Below, one piece after another: positions 26,225 to 36,331 of a stretch of 64,000 nucleotides of DNA. Origin of the DNA: Oceanobacillus oncorhynchi. Its GTDB lineage: Bacteria; Bacillota; Bacilli; Bacillales; Amphibacillaceae. The position numbers and the translations under genes were made by a program. Below the pieces are notes generated by a model, which ran no database searches, was not told where the DNA came from, and saw nothing but the letters and a program-made list of their open reading frames with translations. Location: the NCBI RefSeq assembly GCF_000821065.1, contig NZ_CDGG01000001.1:3410001-3474000 (forward strand). The letters are read 5' to 3'. Each line of letters opens with the position of its first letter. The stretch's first letter is position 1.

Positions 26225-27157
26225 TTACCCTTGTCTGTTGCGTTTATCATAGGTAACAGAAGCAATTGCATCATGCATATGGATCGATTCTTCATTACGG
26301 CATGCTACATGGAACTTCATCACTGCCGGCAGCTCGTAAAGATCGGCAGCAATTAAACGAACCATATCCTCTACAAATCGGGGATTTTCATAAGCTGCTT
26401 CTGTCACCATTTTTTCATCCGGTCTTTTCAGGATAGGGTGAAGTCTGGCGCTTGCATTACTTTCTGCAGCTTCTAATAAAATGCCTTTCCAATCCCCGTC
26501 TGTATTAGAAAAACTTGGCTCCAGCTCAGTTTCCACGGTTACATTACCACGTTGGTTATGAGCGCTGTATTCACTGATTTCTTTGGAGCATGGGCATAAT
26601 GTTGTTATTTGTACGTTTAGAGAAACAGTGATTTGATAATCCTCGTATTTGGAGTAACGTACGGAAACAGATGCTTCTGCATGGTTTAAACCAGCAGCAT
26701 AGGTTTGAGGTGCTTTCCGCTCATAGAACCACGGGAAGCTGACAGAAACCGTTGCATCTGTTTGTTCCAATTTCACGGCCAGATCCTTTGCGAACTGTTT
26801 TAATTCATCAATAGAAACGGTAAATCCGCCTTGATGATATTGCTCTAACAGCTCCATAAAACGGCTCATATTCGTCCCTTTGCTATTCGCAGGGATGCTG
26901 GATGAAAAGGTGAACGTGCCGACGGTGGTTTGTTCAAATGGAGCTTGTCCGCTTAGGACACGGACAGGGTATTTTACATTAGAAACACCGACAACATCCA
27001 AATCAAAAAGAAAATCACGTTTTACATTTTGCAGGTCAGCCATTTCGTTTTTTTCAGTCGGTTTTTTCTTCTCACCAGGAGGAACAGAACCGAATAATTT
27101 ATGTCTTTCTTCCTTTGAAGGAAGTTTTTTTAATGGAATCGTGTTTAATTGATGCAT
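26225..27157 (-). CDS. folE2: GTP cyclohydrolase FolE2 (type IB)
   Basis: First enzyme of tetrahydrofolate synthesis, GTP to dihydroneopterin triphosphate, of the metal-promiscuous COG1469 type. 310 residues; the invariant Cys region LCPCSKEIS, KGTNMSRFM near the first third and a late HDAIA are present. In B. subtilis the homologue is induced by zinc limitation through Zur; I see no clear Zur box in the 120 bp upstream, and FolE1 could lie elsewhere. First gene of a likely folE2-yidD-yneR transcript. Confidence 0.94.
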   Translation of the reverse strand: MHQLNTIPLKKLPSKEERHKLFGSVPPGEKKKPTEKNEMADLQNVKRDFLFDLDVVGVSNVKYPVRVLSGQAPFEQTTVGTFTFSSSIPANSKGTNMSRFMELLEQYHQGGFTVSIDELKQFAKDLAVKLEQTDATVSVSFPWFYERKAPQTYAAGLNHAEASVSVRYSKYEDYQITVSLNVQITTLCPCSKEISEYSAHNQRGNVTVETELEPSFSNTDGDWKGILLEAAESNASARLHPILKRPDEKMVTEAAYENPRFVEDMVRLIAADLYELPAVMKFHVACRNEESIHMHDAIASVTYDKRNRQG

Positions 27158-27280
27158 AAAAACGTCCTTTCCTGATAAACATCTGAAAGCTTAGACTAGA
27201 AGCTCAAGGATGTTCAAACAATCTTTAATTATAGCCACTAGTATACTGAATTCGGCTTAAATATTCAATTTATCGGCTTT

Positions 27281-27862
27281 CTACATCCAGGTTATTTTAG
27301 GTTCTGTTCCGTTTATTATCCGTTTAATATTGGCCCAATGCCGATACGCTACAAAAGCAGTTAATATCAGGATAACGACAGTCAACCCGGTATTTTGGAA
27401 AAACAGCGACGCGAAAAAGGCCACAACTCCCGTAATCATAGAGGAAAGGGAAACATATTTAGATAAATATAATGACAGTAAAAATGTTGCAATCATAATA
27501 ATAAATAGGATAGGATTAATCCCTAGTATCATCCCTCCTGATGTTGCAACAGCCTTTCCGCCTTTAAATTTAGCAAAAATCGGATAAGTATGACCTAATA
27601 CAGCGATAATACCTATAATCAACGGATAGGCATCCGCATGAAATAATTGAGGTAATACAGCAGCAGCCGTTCCTTTTAAAATGTCGCCTAAGATAACGAT
27701 GCTTCCAGCTTTTATTCCAAGTACACGGAAGGCATTGGTGGCTCCAAGGTTGCCGCTTCCATGCTCACGAATATCTATTTTATAACCAAGCTTGCCGATA
27801 ATTAAGGCAAATGGAATAGATCCTAAGAGATATGCGATAATCCCGAAAATAATATAATCCAT
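27281..27862 (-). CDS. plsY: Glycerol-3-phosphate acyltransferase PlsY
   Basis: Membrane acyltransferase transferring acyl from acyl-phosphate to glycerol-3-phosphate, first step of phospholipid synthesis. 193 residues, five or more helices, with loop motifs [32 protein letters not shown] and the late [17 protein letters not shown]. Its position and minus orientation upstream of yneT-parE match B. subtilis yneS. No neighbour shares its strand closely upstream. Confidence 0.96.
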   Translation of the reverse strand: MDYIIFGIIAYLLGSIPFALIIGKLGYKIDIREHGSGNLGATNAFRVLGIKAGSIVILGDILKGTAAAVLPQLFHADAYPLIIGIIAVLGHTYPIFAKFKGGKAVATSGGMILGINPILFIIMIATFLLSLYLSKYVSLSSMITGVVAFFASLFFQNTGLTVVILILTAFVAYRHWANIKRIINGTEPKITWM

Positions 27863-28084
27863 ACGTTCCCAACTCTCTTTTTCAAATTCTTATTCTATGT
27901 TCCTATGGCTATTTTAGCATGAACCAATCTGTTTAAGTACAAAAATTTTTAAGAAAAACACAGCAAAGCTTTCCATTTACTAATTTATTGTTTTCCTTAT
28001 CCTTGATTTAAAGTGAAAAATAATACAGCAGCAGGTTTTTAAATAGTCACAAGCGGGAATCTTTTTATGAAGGAGGTTATTCTT

Positions 28085-29059
28085 ATGATTACATTTAAAG
28101 ATATTACAAAAACATACCCTGATGGGACAACCGCTGTCGACCAGTTTAATCTGACGGTCGAAAAAGGGGAATTTATGACACTTATCGGTCCCAGCGGCTG
28201 CGGTAAGACAACAACAATGAAAATGATCAACCGTCTGATTGATCCCTCTGCAGGAACAATATACATAAACGAGAAACCGGTAAGTGATTATTCCATTGAC
28301 GCATTACGATGGAATATTGGATATGTTCTGCAGCAGATTGCTTTATTTCCTCATATGACTGTTCAGGAGAATATACAAGTTGTTCCAGAACTCCTGAAAT
28401 GGAAAAAAGGAGAAAAAGAGAAACGAACAGATGAATTACTGGATATGGTGGGGCTCGATCCATCAATTTTTAAAAAAAGATATCCAAGCGAGCTTTCGGG
28501 AGGACAGCAGCAGCGTATCGGTGTTATCCGGGCATTAGCTGCAGACCCTGATATCGTATTGATGGATGAACCATTCAGCGCACTCGATCCAATCAGCCGG
28601 GAGCAATTACAAATGGATATCGATAAATTACAAAAAGACATCAAGAAAACGATTGTATTTGTTACCCATGATATGGACGAGGCATTGAAAATGAGCGACC
28701 GGATCTGTTTAATGAAAGAAGGGAGTGTGGTTCAATGCGGTTCGCCTGAACAATTAATGAAACACCCTAAAAATGATTTTGTGGAGGAATTCATTGGAAA
28801 TCGAAAATCAGCCTGGCTGACATCTGTTCAGAAAGTTATGAAAAATGATGTACCAGCTGCTCATGACCGGGAGCCGGAAAATGTCATGACAATTCCTGCA
28901 ACGAGTACAATAGAGGATGCATACGCAATAATTCAATCAGTAAATCAGATTGATTTTCCGGTAGTCGATGACAATCAGAAAACCATCGGAATTGTTACAA
29001 GAGATGAATTGCTTCAATACTTCTATCAACAGGAGAAGGAAGGGGCGAGCGTTTTATGA
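28085..29059 (+). CDS. opuFA: OpuF-type osmolyte ABC importer, ATPase subunit
   Basis: ATPase of a quaternary-amine/compatible-solute importer (OpuCA/OpuFA group). Walker A GPSGCGKTT (~38), signature LSGGQQQR, Walker B VLMDEPFSALDP, then a C-terminal CBS-like segment (MTIPATSTIEDAYAIIQ ... FPVVDDNQKTIGIVTRDEL). AAGGAGG with 8-nt spacing supports the ATG at 28085 over an upstream ATG at 28067. Overlaps the next gene by 4 nt (ATGA). With only one partner carrying both permease and binding protein, the two-component OpuF arrangement fits best. Confidence 0.88.
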   Translation: MITFKDITKTYPDGTTAVDQFNLTVEKGEFMTLIGPSGCGKTTTMKMINRLIDPSAGTIYINEKPVSDYSIDALRWNIGYVLQQIALFPHMTVQENIQVVPELLKWKKGEKEKRTDELLDMVGLDPSIFKKRYPSELSGGQQQRIGVIRALAADPDIVLMDEPFSALDPISREQLQMDIDKLQKDIKKTIVFVTHDMDEALKMSDRICLMKEGSVVQCGSPEQLMKHPKNDFVEEFIGNRKSAWLTSVQKVMKNDVPAAHDREPENVMTIPATSTIEDAYAIIQSVNQIDFPVVDDNQKTIGIVTRDELLQYFYQQEKEGASVL

Positions 29060-30579
29060 AGGAATTTATAAACGTGTTCCAGAATCGGCAGGATATGCTT
29101 CTTCAGGCGATTTGGGAGCATTTGCAAATTTCTTTGATATCACTTGGAATTGCGATTTTAATCGCTGTGCCAATCGGCATTATACTGACCAGATATCCAC
29201 GCATTGCCGAGCCTATCATTGGCACATCCGCAGTTCTACAGACAATTCCGAGTCTTGCTGTATTGGCTTTTTTGATCCCGTTTTTAGGAATCGGTATCCA
29301 GCCGGCTATCGTTGCCCTAGTCCTTTATGGGCTGTTGCCAATCCTAAGAAATACATACACAGGGATAGACGGTGTAGATCCTGCCTTACGGGAAGCTGCC
29401 AGAGGCATGGGGATGAATACAAAAAAGCAATTAATGCGAGTAGATCTGCCAATTGCGATGCCGGTTATTATGGCTGGTATTCGCACCTCCATGGTTCTTA
29501 TCGTTGGTACTACAACTATCGCAGCTTTAATCGGTGCTGGCGGACTCGGAGATATCATTTTACTCGGTCTGGACCGGGGCGGCGATATTCCGCTTGTATT
29601 ATTAGGTGCGATACCGGCCGCTTTATTAGCTGTTATGCTTGATTTTATTCTGCGTTTATTTGAAAAGCTGTCTAAAAAATATGGTATTCAGGCATTTATT
29701 GCGATGCTTGTTATTGTTGTACTTGTCATCGCCATTCCCTTGATGATTCCAAGCAGCCAAAAGGGAGAAATTGTGATAGCCGGGAAATTAGGAGCTGAAC
29801 CAGAAATTATTATGAATCTCTATAAAATTTTAATTGAGGAAGAAAGTGATATCACTGTTGATATAGAACCGAATCTTGGAAAAACAGATATGGTATTTAA
29901 CGCACTCCAGCAGGGCAGCATTGACATTTATCCGGAATTCACAGGGACGGTTATCGTTTCGCTGCTTGATGAACAGGCGGAATCCAATGAAGCAGAGGAA
30001 GTATATGCACAAGCCAGAGACGGTATAAAAGAAGCATATAATTTGGAGCTTTTAGAGCCAATGTTGTTTAATAATACGTATACAGTAGCAGTTACAGAAG
30101 AATTTGCGGAAGAAAACAATCTGGAGGATATCTCTGATTTGAAGTCGATTGAAAACCAGGTAACAGCCGGATTTACATCCGAGTTTAATGACCGCTATGA
30201 TGGCTATGTCGGGATGCAGGAAGTATATAACCTGGACTTCAACGAGGTAAACACAATGGATCCAGGCCTTCGTCAGGGAGCCATTTCGGGCGGTGAGGTA
30301 GATGTGATTGATGCCTATGGAACAGACAGCTATATGGTAGAATTAGGGCTGGTATCCTTGGGAGATTCTGAAAATCTATTTCCGCCGTATCAGGGTGCAC
30401 CGTTAATGCGAGCAGATACGTTAGAGGAATATCCAGAGATTGAGGACATATTAAATCAGCTGAGCGGACAAATTACGGATGAAGAAATGCAGGAAATGAA
30501 TTATCAAGTGGATTATGAGGATGCAGCTGCAGAAGATGTTGCCAGGGATTACCTGATGGAAAATGGTTTTATTGAATAA
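29056..30579 (+). CDS. opuFB: OpuF-type osmolyte importer, permease fused to substrate-binding protein
   Basis: 507-residue hybrid. Residues ~1-215 are a binding-protein-dependent permease with the EAA loop (ALREAARGMGMNTKKQLMRVDLP). After another helix (~217-235) comes an extracytoplasmic OpuAC/ProX-type binding domain (GEIVIAGKLGAEPEI to the end), tethered to the membrane. Fused TMD-SBP partners are known for OpuFB and BusAB. Substrate is probably glycine betaine, choline or another quaternary amine, as in osmoprotectant uptake of moderately halophilic Bacillaceae; not provable from sequence. Confidence 0.88.
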   Translation: MKEFINVFQNRQDMLLQAIWEHLQISLISLGIAILIAVPIGIILTRYPRIAEPIIGTSAVLQTIPSLAVLAFLIPFLGIGIQPAIVALVLYGLLPILRNTYTGIDGVDPALREAARGMGMNTKKQLMRVDLPIAMPVIMAGIRTSMVLIVGTTTIAALIGAGGLGDIILLGLDRGGDIPLVLLGAIPAALLAVMLDFILRLFEKLSKKYGIQAFIAMLVIVVLVIAIPLMIPSSQKGEIVIAGKLGAEPEIIMNLYKILIEEESDITVDIEPNLGKTDMVFNALQQGSIDIYPEFTGTVIVSLLDEQAESNEAEEVYAQARDGIKEAYNLELLEPMLFNNTYTVAVTEEFAEENNLEDISDLKSIENQVTAGFTSEFNDRYDGYVGMQEVYNLDFNEVNTMDPGLRQGAISGGEVDVIDAYGTDSYMVELGLVSLGDSENLFPPYQGAPLMRADTLEEYPEIEDILNQLSGQITDEEMQEMNYQVDYEDAAAEDVARDYLMENGFIE

Positions 30580-30622
30580 GTGGAAAAAGAGATTCTAAAC
30601 ACAAACTAAAGGAGGAATTACC

Positions 30623-31039
30623 ATGTCCATTGAAAACCCAAGTAAAGAAAGAATAAAAGAAATCCTGGAGAATGCGAAGACGATTGCGGTTGTAGGCTTA
30701 TCTGCTAATCCAGAGAGAACCTCGTATCAAATAGCTCATAGAATGCAGGAGGAAGGATATAAAATTATTCCTGTCAATCCAACCATTGATGAGGTTCTTG
30801 GAGAAAAAGCCTACAGCTCCCTGGCAGAGGTAGACGAACCAATCGATATTATCAATGTTTTCCGCCGTCCGGAGCATCTGCCTGATGTCGCGAAAGATGC
30901 TGTACAGACGAATTGTAAGATGTTCTGGGCGCAGCAGGGAATTGTGAACGAAGAAGCTTATAATTATTTAAAAGAGCATGATTTTGAAGTCGTTATGGAC
31001 CTTTGCATTAAGGTGTTACACGCAGTTTTATTAAAATAG
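30623..31039 (+). CDS. yneT: CoA-binding domain protein (YneT)
   Basis: 138-residue single-domain Rossmann CoA-binding protein (YccU/YneT). Glycine motif VVGLSANPERTSYQIA (~27) and the late DLCIKVLHA are characteristic. AAAGGAGG precedes the ATG. Directly upstream of parE on the same strand, as in B. subtilis, but closed by its own terminator. Function unknown. Confidence 0.93.
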   Translation: MSIENPSKERIKEILENAKTIAVVGLSANPERTSYQIAHRMQEEGYKIIPVNPTIDEVLGEKAYSSLAEVDEPIDIINVFRRPEHLPDVAKDAVQTNCKMFWAQQGIVNEEAYNYLKEHDFEVVMDLCIKVLHAVLLK

Positions 31040-31052
31040 TGTATAAACAATT

Positions 31053-31095
31053 AAAGACTGAGCCAGGCATGATAAGCCTGGCTCGGTCTTTTTGT
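31053..31095 (+). terminator. Terminator after yneT
   Basis: AAAGACTGAGCCAGGC pairs with GCCTGGCTCGGTCTTT (16 bp, one G-U), 6-nt loop, T run. Confidence 0.92.
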
Positions 31096-31810
31096 TTCAG
31101 CGGATGCAGCCGGCAGCTTGCCCGGGTGAAAAGCATCTTCTGCTGACTATGCGCTTATCACAGAGATCATGCAACGGTTATTGCAGCAAAAAACGGCATT
31201 AAATTGCCCCGCATTGGTGCAGTTACTTGTCCTGCCGGAGAACTTTTACATATATTCTCATTGCTAAAAAACGGGTTCAACAATTGGCTGTGGTTCTATG
31301 CAAATAAATGATTATCTTGCTTTTCTGCGATTTTTCCCATAAGATATTAATGATGTAAATATGGATATAGTGCGTTTGCCCTTTATGTGGAATAAGCATG
31401 TTTAGACTAGACGGAGAAACAAATTTTGCTCTATAGTGTATAAACAAGGTTTTATTTATCACCGATAAGCGTTTATAAACTTTCCTCGAAAGGATGCTTC
31501 ATGTTATATAGATAGAACAAGGGTTGAAAGAAGCGTAATATAAGTATAGCTGCCTCTAATTCTAACCTGCAGATTTTTATCAACAAAAATTGTTTTTCTG
31601 TTAGAAGATTGTAATGAAGTTTCACTTTATTAGAAAGCATGGCATTTTTTAAAAGGGCCTCTTGAAAGTGCAAGCTGCTTTTCCGAAGCTCCTTATACTT
31701 TTAATCATGTAAGTCCTGATTGAATCGCTGACTCGTATCGAGGATAAACATTTATGAGGAACGCTAATACAGGAACATCGTGTTCGTGTTACAAGCAGGA
31801 TAATTTTCTG
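31096..31810. other. Non-coding repeat debris upstream of parE
   Basis: No gene found in ~700 bp. Contains a decayed word related to the MITE loop (AGTTACTTGTCC, 31221-31232), a word AAGTTTCACTTTAT (31617-31630) also seen near 42.4 and 46.4 kb, and TAGTGTATAAACAA at 31434-31447, which duplicates the sequence over the yneT stop (31037-31050). Confidence 0.45.
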
Positions 31811-31811
31811 T

Positions 31812-31840
31812 TTGCTTAATAAGAACGAATGTTCTATGAT
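31812..31840 (+). promoter_or_regulatory. SigA promoter of parE-parC
   Basis: TTGCTT (31812-31817), 17 nt, TATGAT (31835-31840), 37 nt upstream of the parE start. Confidence 0.7.
31822..31835 (+). promoter_or_regulatory. LexA/SOS box overlapping the parE promoter
   Basis: AGAACGAATGTTCT contains GAAC-N4-GTTC, the core of the Bacillus LexA box (CGAAC-N4-GTTCG), differing only in the outermost pair. It sits between -35 and -10 and touches the -10, the right place to block polymerase. B. subtilis parEC is reported in the LexA regulon. Confidence 0.65.
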
Positions 31841-31876
31841 GTATATAGAGGTAGTATTGAAAGGAGAAGATGATTC

Positions 31877-33832
31877 GTGGAGAAAGAATATCAATACTCT
31901 GATAGCTCCATTCAGGTGCTGGAAGGACTGGATGCTGTACGAAAACGCCCAGGGATGTATATTGGAAGTACAGACATTCGCGGGCTGCATCATCTTGTTT
32001 ATGAAATTGTTGATAATGCTGTTGACGAAGCGCTGGCTGGTCATGGCAATCAAATTACGGTAACCATACATAAAGATGACAGTATTTCTGTGGAAGATAG
32101 CGGCCGCGGTATGCCGATCGGAATGCATGCAACCGGAAAACCAACTACTGAGGTTATATTTACGGTGCTACATGCAGGCGGAAAGTTTGGGCAAGGAAGC
32201 TATAAAACAAGCGGAGGATTGCACGGGGTAGGTGCTTCTGTTGTTAATGCCTTATCGGAATGGCTGACAGTAACCACTTACCGCGACGGTCATAAATATG
32301 AGCAGCGTTTTGAAAATGGAGGACATCCGGCAACGACCTTAGAGGATAAAGGACCTTCCAGAAAGAAAGGTTCCTGCATTCATTTTAAGCCGGATCCATC
32401 TATCTTCTCGACAACGGTATTTAATTTTGAAACAATTTCCGAGCGTTTACGGGAGTCTGCCTTCTTATTAAAAGGGCTAAAAATTGAACTGAAGGATGAA
32501 CACAATGGAGAGCAGCAGGTTTATGAATATCCTGAAGGCCTAAAATCTTTCGTAGAGTGGCTTAATGAGGAGAAGGACGTGCTTCAGCCAGTTGTTTCAT
32601 TTGAAGGGGAGCAATCGGAAATTGAAGTTGAATTTGCTTTTCAGTTCAATGACGGCTTTGCTGAAAATATGCTTTCCTTTGTAAACCATGTGCGGACCAG
32701 GGACGGCGGTACACATGAATTTGGAGCCAGAACAGCAATTACCCGTACCATAAATGATTATGCAAGAAGAGCAGGGTTATTAAAAGAAAAAGATAAGAAC
32801 TTGGAAGGGACAGATATCCGGGAAGGATTAACTGCGATTGTGTCCGTCCGTGTTCCGGAGAATAAGCTGCAATTTGAAGGGCAGACAAAAGGCAAGCTGG
32901 GAACAACAGAAGCCCGTTCGGCCGTTGATGGCGTAGTATCTGAACATCTGACATACTTTTTAGAGGAAAATGCAGAGATTTCTTCTTTGCTGATTAAAAA
33001 ATCTATCCGTGCAAAAGAAGCACGGGAAGCTGCCAGAAAAGCACGTGAGGAAGCACGTACCGGAAAGAAACGAAAACGAAAAGATACGTTGCTTAGCGGA
33101 AAGCTGACCCCGGCACAATCAAAGAACCCAAAAAAGAATGAACTTTATCTTGTAGAGGGAGACTCTGCCGGCGGTTCAGCAAAGCAAGGGCGCGACCGTA
33201 AATTCCAAGCTGTGCTTCCGCTCCGGGGAAAGGTTATCAATACGGAGAAAGCTAAGCTGGAGGATGTCTTTAAAAATGAAGAAATTTCAACGATTATCCA
33301 TACGATAGGTGCCGGAGTCGGCGGAGATTTTAATTTGGAAGACGTCCAATATGATAAAATTATTATTATGACCGATGCAGATACCGATGGAGCGCACATT
33401 CAAGTGCTGTTGTTAACCTTTTTCTATCGATATATGCGTTCTTTAGTGGAGTCGGGAAAAGTGTTTATTGCTCTCCCGCCGCTGTTTAAAGTATCAAAAG
33501 GAAAGGGAAAACAAGAAAAAACACGTTATGCCTGGGATGAAAATGAACTCCAAAAAGCAGTGAAGGAATTAAAAAATGGCTATGATATTCAGCGTTATAA
33601 AGGTCTCGGGGAGATGAATGCGGATCAATTGTGGGAAACAACGATGAACCCGGAATCACGTACCCTTATTCGTGTATCCATTGATGATATAGCGCGTGCA
33701 GAACGGAGAGTAACAACGTTAATGGGGGATAAAGTAGAACCCCGCCGTAAATGGATTGAAGGTCATGTTAAATTTGGTTTGGAAGAAGATGCAACCATTT
33801 TAGAAAATGAAAATATTCATAAGGAAGATTAG
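31877..33832 (+). CDS. parE: DNA topoisomerase IV subunit B (ParE)
   Basis: ATPase/TOPRIM subunit of the chromosome-decatenating type II topoisomerase. 651 residues. GHKL ATPase motifs VRKRPGMYIGS, EIVDNAVDEAL and GGLHGVGASVVNALS, then transducer, then TOPRIM with EGDSAGGSAKQGRDR and TDADTDGAHI. The motif YKGLGEMN is present as usual. GTG start with AAGGAG about 10 nt upstream. Forms an operon with parC (25-nt gap). Confidence 0.97.
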   Translation: MEKEYQYSDSSIQVLEGLDAVRKRPGMYIGSTDIRGLHHLVYEIVDNAVDEALAGHGNQITVTIHKDDSISVEDSGRGMPIGMHATGKPTTEVIFTVLHAGGKFGQGSYKTSGGLHGVGASVVNALSEWLTVTTYRDGHKYEQRFENGGHPATTLEDKGPSRKKGSCIHFKPDPSIFSTTVFNFETISERLRESAFLLKGLKIELKDEHNGEQQVYEYPEGLKSFVEWLNEEKDVLQPVVSFEGEQSEIEVEFAFQFNDGFAENMLSFVNHVRTRDGGTHEFGARTAITRTINDYARRAGLLKEKDKNLEGTDIREGLTAIVSVRVPENKLQFEGQTKGKLGTTEARSAVDGVVSEHLTYFLEENAEISSLLIKKSIRAKEAREAARKAREEARTGKKRKRKDTLLSGKLTPAQSKNPKKNELYLVEGDSAGGSAKQGRDRKFQAVLPLRGKVINTEKAKLEDVFKNEEISTIIHTIGAGVGGDFNLEDVQYDKIIIMTDADTDGAHIQVLLLTFFYRYMRSLVESGKVFIALPPLFKVSKGKGKQEKTRYAWDENELQKAVKELKNGYDIQRYKGLGEMNADQLWETTMNPESRTLIRVSIDDIARAERRVTTLMGDKVEPRRKWIEGHVKFGLEEDATILENENIHKED

Positions 33833-33857
33833 TTCGGATTGTAAGGAGTGATTCCAT

Positions 33858-36317
33858 TTGGATCAAACAGAGAAATATTTAGATCTCCCCTTAGAAGAAG
33901 TTATCGGAGATCGCTTCGGAAGATACAGTAAATATATCATTCAAGATCGTGCGCTGCCTGATGCCAGAGACGGCTTGAAGCCTGTACAGCGGCGTATTCT
34001 TTATGCCATGCATGTAGAGAGAAATACGCATGACAAGAATTTTAGAAAAGCTGCTAAAACGGTTGGAACCGTAATCGGTAATTACCATCCACATGGAGAT
34101 TCTTCTGTATACGAAGCAATGGTCCGCTTAAGCCAAAACTGGAAGGTACGTAACAGACTGATAGAAATGCACGGGAATAACGGCAGTATTGATGGAGATC
34201 CCCCTGCAGCAATGCGTTATACAGAAGCAAGATTATCTCCGATTGCGTCAGAGCTTCTTCGGGATATTGACAAAGAGACAGTTGAATACATTCCTAACTT
34301 TGATGAAACAACCGATGAGCCGGTTGTTTTACCGGCGAAATTTCCGAATCTCTTAGTAAATGGTTCTACAGGAATCTCCGCAGGCTATGCAACCGACATT
34401 CCTCCTCATAATTTAGGAGAAGTAATCGATGCAGTGATTATGCGAATCGATAAACCGGGATCAAGTGTAGATGATTTAATGCGTGTGCTGAAAGGACCTG
34501 ATTTTCCGACCGGCGGCATTATTCAAGGGGTCGAAGGAATCAAAAAAGCATATGAAACCGGCAAAGGAAAGGTTGTCGTTCGCGGAAAGGCAGCCATTGA
34601 AACGTTAAAAGGGAACCGTGAACAAATCGTTGTGACAGAGGTACCTTTTGAGGTGAACAAAGCAGCAATGGTGAAGAAAATGGACGAGCTCCGTATTGAC
34701 AGGAAGGTCGAGGGCATTGCGGAAGTACGCGATGAAACAGACCGGACAGGCCTCCGTATTGTTGTTGAGTTAAAGAAGGATGCAAATAGTGAGGGTATTT
34801 TAAACTTTTTATATAAAAACACAGACCTGCAGATCACATACCATTTCAATATGGTTGCTATCAAAGATAAAACGCCGACACTCTTATCCCTGCCGCAGCT
34901 TCTAGATGCGTATGTCAGTCATCAGCGCGAGGTTGTAACGAATCAAACCCGATTTGATTTAAATAAGGCGAAAAAGAGAGCACATATTGTCGAAGGCTTA
35001 ATCAAAGCAATTTCGATTTTAGATGAGTTGATTGCCACCATCCGCGCATCAAAAGATAAGGCGGATGCAAAAAACCAAATTATGGCTAAATACGGTTTTA
35101 CCGAACCACAGGCGGAAGCAATTGTTACTTTGCAGCTTTATCGGCTGACAAATACGGATATTGTTCAGCTTGAGGAAGAAGCTAGCGAATTAAGAAAACA
35201 AATGGAGAAGCTGTCTGCTATTTTGGAAAGCGAAAAGAAATTATTGCAAACCATTAAAAATGATTTAAGACAAATCAAGAAAAAATTTGCAGATGACCGC
35301 CGCACCCATATCGAGGAAAAAGTGGAAGAACTGAAAATTAATATTGAGGTGACCGTGGCAAGTGAGGATGTGTTAGTTTCCGTAACCAGAGACGGTTATG
35401 TCAAACGAACCAGCCTAAGGTCCTATGCAGCTTCCAATAGTGAGGATTTACCGCTGAAGGACGATGATCATCCGATAAGTCTCCTGGAAATCAATACAAC
35501 GGATAATATCATGTTATTTACGAACAAAGGAAGATATATTATTTGTTCTGTTCACGAGCTTCCGGATATACGCTGGAAAGATATGGGACAGCATATTTCG
35601 CATATTGTTCCGCTGGAAAAAGAAGAACATTTTATTAAGGTCATACCTGTACGTGATTTTAAAGAAGAAGACGGCTTTCTAATGTTCTTTACTCGAAATG
35701 GCATGGTCAAACGCAGCGAATTTCAGCTTTATGAAGCGCAGCGACGTGGTAAGGCGTTAATTGCGTTAAATCTGAAAAATGATGATGAACTGGTTCATGT
35801 AAGCCGTACAGATGGCGGGAAAGATATATTTATCGCAACCAACAAAGGCTATGGTCTATGGTATGAAGAAGCAGAAGTGTCCATTGTCGGGCAGAGAGCA
35901 GCCGGAGTAAAATCGATCTCTTTAAAAGAGGATGATTTTGTTGTCAATGGACAAGTATTTGATCTGGAAGCACCAAAAGATTTATTTATCATTACGCAGC
36001 GCGGAGCCAGCAAACGCATGAAGCTAAAATCCTTTGAAAAAGCAAGCCGGGCGAAGCGCGGATTGCTTATGCTGAAGGAATTAAAGAAAAAACCGCATCG
36101 GATCCAAGGATTCTTTATGGTAAATAATCAGGAAATGATTTGCTATAAAACGAAAAATGGCGATACACAGAAGGTATATCCGCTGGAGTTATCCGCCTCC
36201 GATCGTTATGGCAACGGATCGTTTATGATTGATGCCGATCAGACCGGTGAAGTGATGGAAGTATATAAAGAAACAGTGTATGAAAAACCATTTGAAAATA
36301 ATGATGAAGAATCGTAA
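33858..36317 (+). CDS. parC: DNA topoisomerase IV subunit A (ParC)
   Basis: Breakage-reunion subunit. 819 residues: winged-helix/tower domain with the catalytic Tyr in AAMRYTEARLS (~119), the quinolone-determining HPHGDSSVYEAMV with wild-type Ser/Glu, PPHNLGEV loop, coiled coil around 430-480 and a C-terminal beta-pinwheel with a degenerate GyrA-box. TTG start preceded by TAAGGAGTG. Same transcript as parE, ended by a strong terminator. Confidence 0.97.
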   Translation: MDQTEKYLDLPLEEVIGDRFGRYSKYIIQDRALPDARDGLKPVQRRILYAMHVERNTHDKNFRKAAKTVGTVIGNYHPHGDSSVYEAMVRLSQNWKVRNRLIEMHGNNGSIDGDPPAAMRYTEARLSPIASELLRDIDKETVEYIPNFDETTDEPVVLPAKFPNLLVNGSTGISAGYATDIPPHNLGEVIDAVIMRIDKPGSSVDDLMRVLKGPDFPTGGIIQGVEGIKKAYETGKGKVVVRGKAAIETLKGNREQIVVTEVPFEVNKAAMVKKMDELRIDRKVEGIAEVRDETDRTGLRIVVELKKDANSEGILNFLYKNTDLQITYHFNMVAIKDKTPTLLSLPQLLDAYVSHQREVVTNQTRFDLNKAKKRAHIVEGLIKAISILDELIATIRASKDKADAKNQIMAKYGFTEPQAEAIVTLQLYRLTNTDIVQLEEEASELRKQMEKLSAILESEKKLLQTIKNDLRQIKKKFADDRRTHIEEKVEELKINIEVTVASEDVLVSVTRDGYVKRTSLRSYAASNSEDLPLKDDDHPISLLEINTTDNIMLFTNKGRYIICSVHELPDIRWKDMGQHISHIVPLEKEEHFIKVIPVRDFKEEDGFLMFFTRNGMVKRSEFQLYEAQRRGKALIALNLKNDDELVHVSRTDGGKDIFIATNKGYGLWYEEAEVSIVGQRAAGVKSISLKEDDFVVNGQVFDLEAPKDLFIITQRGASKRMKLKSFEKASRAKRGLLMLKELKKKPHRIQGFFMVNNQEMICYKTKNGDTQKVYPLELSASDRYGNGSFMIDADQTGEVMEVYKETVYEKPFENNDEES

Positions 36318-36331
36318 AAAAATGATATTAA

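Noticed and set aside
27158-27280. Zur box upstream of folE2
   Set aside because: No TCGTAATNATTACGA-like palindrome could be found by eye.
28968-29642. 224-codon plus frame overlapping opuFA/opuFB
   Set aside because: Cys/Arg/Ser-rich shadow of the permease frame; the OpuFB reading frame has full homology features.
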